Source of the DNA: a bacterium HR12
GTDB lineage: Bacteria > Actinomycetota > UBA4738 > HRBIN12
Assembly: GCA_002898915.1 (NCBI GenBank)
Contig: BEHO01000044.1
Location: 1-7,622, forward strand
DNA length: 7,622 nt
Direction of reading: 5' to 3'
In this document: one piece after another, positions 5,620-7,622 of the stretch
How the letters are laid out: each line of letters begins with the position of its first letter
How positions within the stretch are numbered: position 1 is the first letter of the stretch
Notes under the pieces: model-generated
Database searches by the model: none
What the model saw: only the letters and a program-made list of their open reading frames with translations
Told to the model about the DNA's origin: nothing
Translations under genes and position numbers: made by a program

Positions 5620-5644
5620 CGAGGGGCCCAGGCCGGGCCCCTCG
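5620..5644. repeat. Strong hairpin between tRNA-Gly and tRNA-Cys
   Basis: CGAGGGGCCC (5620-5629) and GGGCCCCTCG (5635-5644) form a perfect 10-bp GC stem with a 5-nt loop, starting 5 bases after tRNA-Gly on the minus strand. No T tract follows, so a classical terminator is unlikely. A second pairing, CCTGGGC (5608-5614) with GCCCAGG (5626-5632), uses part of the same bases and would exclude this stem. Confidence 0.5.
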
Positions 5645-5649
5645 ATCCG

Positions 5650-5722
<73 letters not shown>

Positions 5723-5731
5723 GCGCATCCG

Positions 5732-5760
5732 AGTCTAGGCGCGGAACCGGGGAGCTTCAA
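5732..5760 (-). promoter_or_regulatory. Promoter of the tRNA-Gly-Cys-Val run
   Basis: On the minus strand, -35 TTGAAG (5760-5755) and -10 TAGACT (5737-5732) are separated by exactly 17 bp. The -10 ends 9 nt before tRNA-Gly, so transcription should begin about 3 nt upstream of the mature tRNA. It lies just beyond the dut stop codon, so the tRNAs need not depend on read-through from nrdJ-dut. Confidence 0.7.
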
Positions 5761-5764
5761 CCGC

Positions 5765-6199
5765 TCACCGGGTCCCGGTGGAGCCGAACCCCCCCTCCCC
5801 CCGCGCCGAGGGGGGCAGCTCGTCCACGAGGACCGGCCGCACCTCGGGGACCGGCACGATCACCAGCTGCGCGATCCGGTCGCCCCGGGCGATCCGCACC
5901 GCGTGCTCCCGGTCCAGGTTCACCACCGCGCAGATGATCTCGCCCCGGTACCCGGCGTCGATCAGTCCGGGCGCGTTGGCCATCGTGAGTCCCTGCCGAG
6001 CCGCCAGGCCTGAGCGCGGGAGGACGAGCCCCGCGTGGCCCTCGGGGATGGCCACCGCGAGCCCGGTCGGGATGAGGGCGCGCGCCCCCGGCTCCACGAC
6101 CACGTCCACCATCGAGCGCAGGTCGAGCCCGGCGTCGCCCGGGTGGGCCCGCTCCGGCAGCGGCGCGTCGGGATCCAGGCGCTTGAACGGCAGCTCCAT
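5765..6199 (-). CDS. dut: dUTP diphosphatase (dUTPase)
   Basis: A 144-residue homotrimeric-type dUTPase, which hydrolyses dUTP to dUMP and diphosphate, keeping uracil out of DNA and supplying dUMP for thymidylate synthesis. All five family motifs are present in order. Motif 1 is AGLDLRS (23-29), motif 2 PRSGLA (61-66), and motif 3 [10 protein letters not shown] (78-87) with catalytic D81 and uracil-stacking Y84. Motif 4 is RGDRIAQL (105-112) and motif 5 [10 protein letters not shown] (133-142). Length is normal for bacterial enzymes (about 145-155). The ATG at 6197-6199 gives a standard N-terminus; the upstream Shine-Dalgarno match is poor, with a perfect palindrome sitting there instead. It follows nrdJ on the same strand with a 68-bp gap holding a strong hairpin, so expression may be only partly linked. 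The assignment is secure. Confidence 0.97.
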   Translation of the reverse strand: MELPFKRLDPDAPLPERAHPGDAGLDLRSMVDVVVEPGARALIPTGLAVAIPEGHAGLVLPRSGLAARQGLTMANAPGLIDAGYRGEIICAVVNLDREHAVRIARGDRIAQLVIVPVPEVRPVLVDELPPSARGEGGFGSTGTR

Positions 6200-6200
6200 C

Positions 6201-6212
6201 GGGTCCGGACCC
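6201..6212. promoter_or_regulatory. Perfect 12-bp palindrome abutting the dut start
   Basis: GGGTCCGGACCC lies one base before the dut start codon, where a Shine-Dalgarno sequence would be. As DNA it could be an operator; as RNA it is too tight to fold on itself without melting its centre. Its function is unknown and it may be a chance palindrome. Confidence 0.3.
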
Positions 6213-6222
6213 TACCAGGCGG

Positions 6223-6255
6223 CGGGGCCGGGGGGCGCGGCCTCCCCCGGCCCCG
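6223..6255 (-). terminator. Strong intercistronic hairpin after nrdJ
   Basis: A 12-bp perfect GC stem (6223-6234 with 6244-6255, loop of 9) begins 12 nt after the nrdJ stop codon on the minus strand. No U tract follows, so it is either a non-canonical terminator of the type common in high-GC bacteria or a mRNA-stabilising 3' structure that lowers dut expression relative to nrdJ. Confidence 0.5.
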
Positions 6256-6267
6256 GAACCGTCCCGC

Positions 6268-7622
6268 CTACGAGCAGCCGCTCGTGCTCCCGCAGCTCGG
6301 GCAGACGTAGCAGGAGCCCGAGGGCTGCATCTGCGACCCGCACGCGTAGCAGAGGGGCGCGTCCGCCGCCTGCGTCCTCGGCGCCCCGCGGAGCTCGATG
6401 GGCTCGCGCGCCGGCGCGGACGGTTCCGCGGCCGCGCCGGGGGCCGGCGCGCCACCGTTCTTCGCGAGCTCGGTCCGCTCCGCCACCGAGCGGATCCCGA
6501 GGGCCTCCCGCTTCTCCGGCGGCAGGAAGTCCAGGGCCAGGCGGCGGAACACGTAGTCCACCAGGGACGAGGCGAACCGGATGTCGGGGTCGTTGGTCAT
6601 CCCCGAGGGCTCGAACTTCATGTTCGTGAACTTCTCCACGAAGGCCTCGAGCGGCACGCCGTACTGGAGGGCGATGGACACGGCGATCGAGAAGGCGTCC
6701 ATCAGCCCGGCGAGCGTGGACCCCTGCTTCGAGGTCTTCAGGAAGATCTCCCCGAGCCCGTCGTCCGGGTAGGAGGAGGCCGTGATGTACCCCTCGGCCC
6801 CGCCGACCTCGAACTTCGTGGTGATCGAGGGCCGGCTCCGCGGCAGGCGGCGACGCACGGGTCGGGCCAGCGCCTCCGGCTCCTGCTTCGGCTCCCCCGG
6901 CTTGGCCTTGCGGTCGGCCGAGAGCGGCTGCGCCACCTTGCAGTTGTCCCGGTAGATCGCGATGGCCTTGAGCCCGAGCCGCCACGCCTCCATGAAGAGC
7001 TGCTCGACCTCCTCGACCGTGGCGTCCTCCGGCATGTTCACCGTCTTGCTGATCGCGCCCGAGATGAAGGGCTGCGCCGCGGCCATCATCCGCACGTGCC
7101 CCATGTAGTGGATCGGCCGGTCGCCCATGGCGGTGTCGAACACCGGGTAGTGCTCGGGCTTCAGGTGCGGCGCGTCCACCACCGAGTTGTGTTCGGCGAT
7201 GTAGGCCACGATGTCCTCGATCTGGTCGGGCGCGTACCCCAGGCGCTCCAGGGCGCGCGGCACCGTCTGGTTCACGAAGCGCATCGAGCCGCCGCCCACG
7301 AGCTTCTTCGTCTTCACCAGGGCGAGCTCCGGCTCGATGCCGGTCGTGTCGCAATCCATCATCAGCCCGATCGTGCCGGTCGGAGCGAGCACCGTGGCCT
7401 GCGCGTTGCGGAACCCGAACCGCTCGCCGAGGGAGACGGCCTCGTCCCAGGCGTTGCGCGCCGCCGAGAGCAGCGCCTCCGGGACGAGGTCGCCGTCGAT
7501 CTCGTCCACCGCCGCGCGGTGCTTGCGGATCACCCGAAGCATGGCGTCCCGGTTCGGCGGGTACCCCTCGAAGGGGCCCATGACCTCGGCGATCTTGGCG
7601 CGCGTCCGGTAGGCGTGCCCGG
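6268..7622 (-). CDS. nrdJ: Adenosylcobalamin-dependent (class II) ribonucleoside-diphosphate reductase (partial, C-terminal part)
   Basis: This is the C-terminal ~450 residues of the B12-dependent ribonucleotide reductase, which makes deoxyribonucleotides without oxygen or a separate radical subunit. The frame is open through the right window edge. Numbered from an internal Met at 7581, the conserved barrel stretch ATVLAPTGTIGLMMDCDTTG (62-81) is present, followed by KKLVGGGSMRFVNQTVPRAL and the RDNCKVAQPL block. A basic, proline-rich linker comes next. A TSCPD-type domain follows, containing GEIFLKTSKQGSTLAGLMDAF and FEPSGMTNDPDIRFASSLVDY. The last 30 residues carry a cysteine cluster (CYAC...CYVCPSCGSTSGC), matching the zinc-ribbon-like redox tail of NrdJ proteins. 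The upstream radical-site cysteine and cobalamin-binding region lie outside the window, as would any B12 riboswitch. Class I enzymes lack this C-terminal layout. It lies directly upstream of dut, a fellow dNTP gene. Confidence 0.95.
   Translation of the reverse strand, partial: GHAYRTRAKIAEVMGPFEGYPPNRDAMLRVIRKHRAAVDEIDGDLVPEALLSAARNAWDEAVSLGERFGFRNAQATVLAPTGTIGLMMDCDTTGIEPELALVKTKKLVGGGSMRFVNQTVPRALERLGYAPDQIEDIVAYIAEHNSVVDAPHLKPEHYPVFDTAMGDRPIHYMGHVRMMAAAQPFISGAISKTVNMPEDATVEEVEQLFMEAWRLGLKAIAIYRDNCKVAQPLSADRKAKPGEPKQEPEALARPVRRRLPRSRPSITTKFEVGGAEGYITASSYPDDGLGEIFLKTSKQGSTLAGLMDAFSIAVSIALQYGVPLEAFVEKFTNMKFEPSGMTNDPDIRFASSLVDYVFRRLALDFLPPEKREALGIRSVAERTELAKNGGAPAPGAAAEPSAPAREPIELRGAPRTQAADAPLCYACGSQMQPSGSCYVCPSCGSTSGCS

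Overview
This is a 7.6 kb, very GC-rich window. Most codons end in G or C and several genes use GTG starts. I see no phage, IS or CRISPR signature. A Gly(GCC)-Cys(GCA)-Val(GAC) tRNA run, a class II (B12-dependent) ribonucleotide reductase and an SCP2-fold protein fit a high-GC bacterium, most likely an actinobacterial lineage. That placement is an inference.

Layout, left to right. Positions 1-343 (minus) hold the start of an ABC-transporter ATPase that runs off the left edge. Positions 615-689 (minus) hold tRNA-Val(CAC) with an encoded CCA end. Positions 690-966 carry no gene but contain several consecutive perfect hairpins and a partial copy of the tRNA-Val T arm. Positions 967-3217 (minus) hold an overlapping pair: a zinc-dependent medium-chain alcohol dehydrogenase followed by an MFS transporter. 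Positions 3218-3293 are a short divergent control region with an inverted repeat and two overlapping, oppositely oriented -10-like boxes. Positions 3294-5335 (plus) hold a coupled pair: a thiamine-diphosphate (ThDP) enzyme resembling benzaldehyde lyase and 2-hydroxyacyl-CoA lyase, followed by an SCP2-like lipid- or acyl-CoA-binding protein. Positions 5411-5722 (minus) hold tRNA-Val(GAC), tRNA-Cys(GCA) and tRNA-Gly(GCC). Positions 5765-7622 (minus) hold dUTPase (dut) and the C-terminal part of the adenosylcobalamin-dependent ribonucleotide reductase (nrdJ), which runs off the right edge.

How the parts may work together. nrdJ and dut form a deoxynucleotide supply unit, transcribed toward the tRNA cluster. 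The four central genes form two divergent two-gene units sharing one promoter region and lying between two valine tRNA genes. Together they look like a small accessory catabolic module: uptake (MFS), C-C bond cleavage or ligation by the ThDP enzyme, redox handling of the alcohol, ketone or aldehyde (dehydrogenase), and binding of a hydrophobic or CoA-linked intermediate (SCP2). The substrate cannot be read from the sequence. The module and the structured region at 724-835 are the least explained parts of the window.
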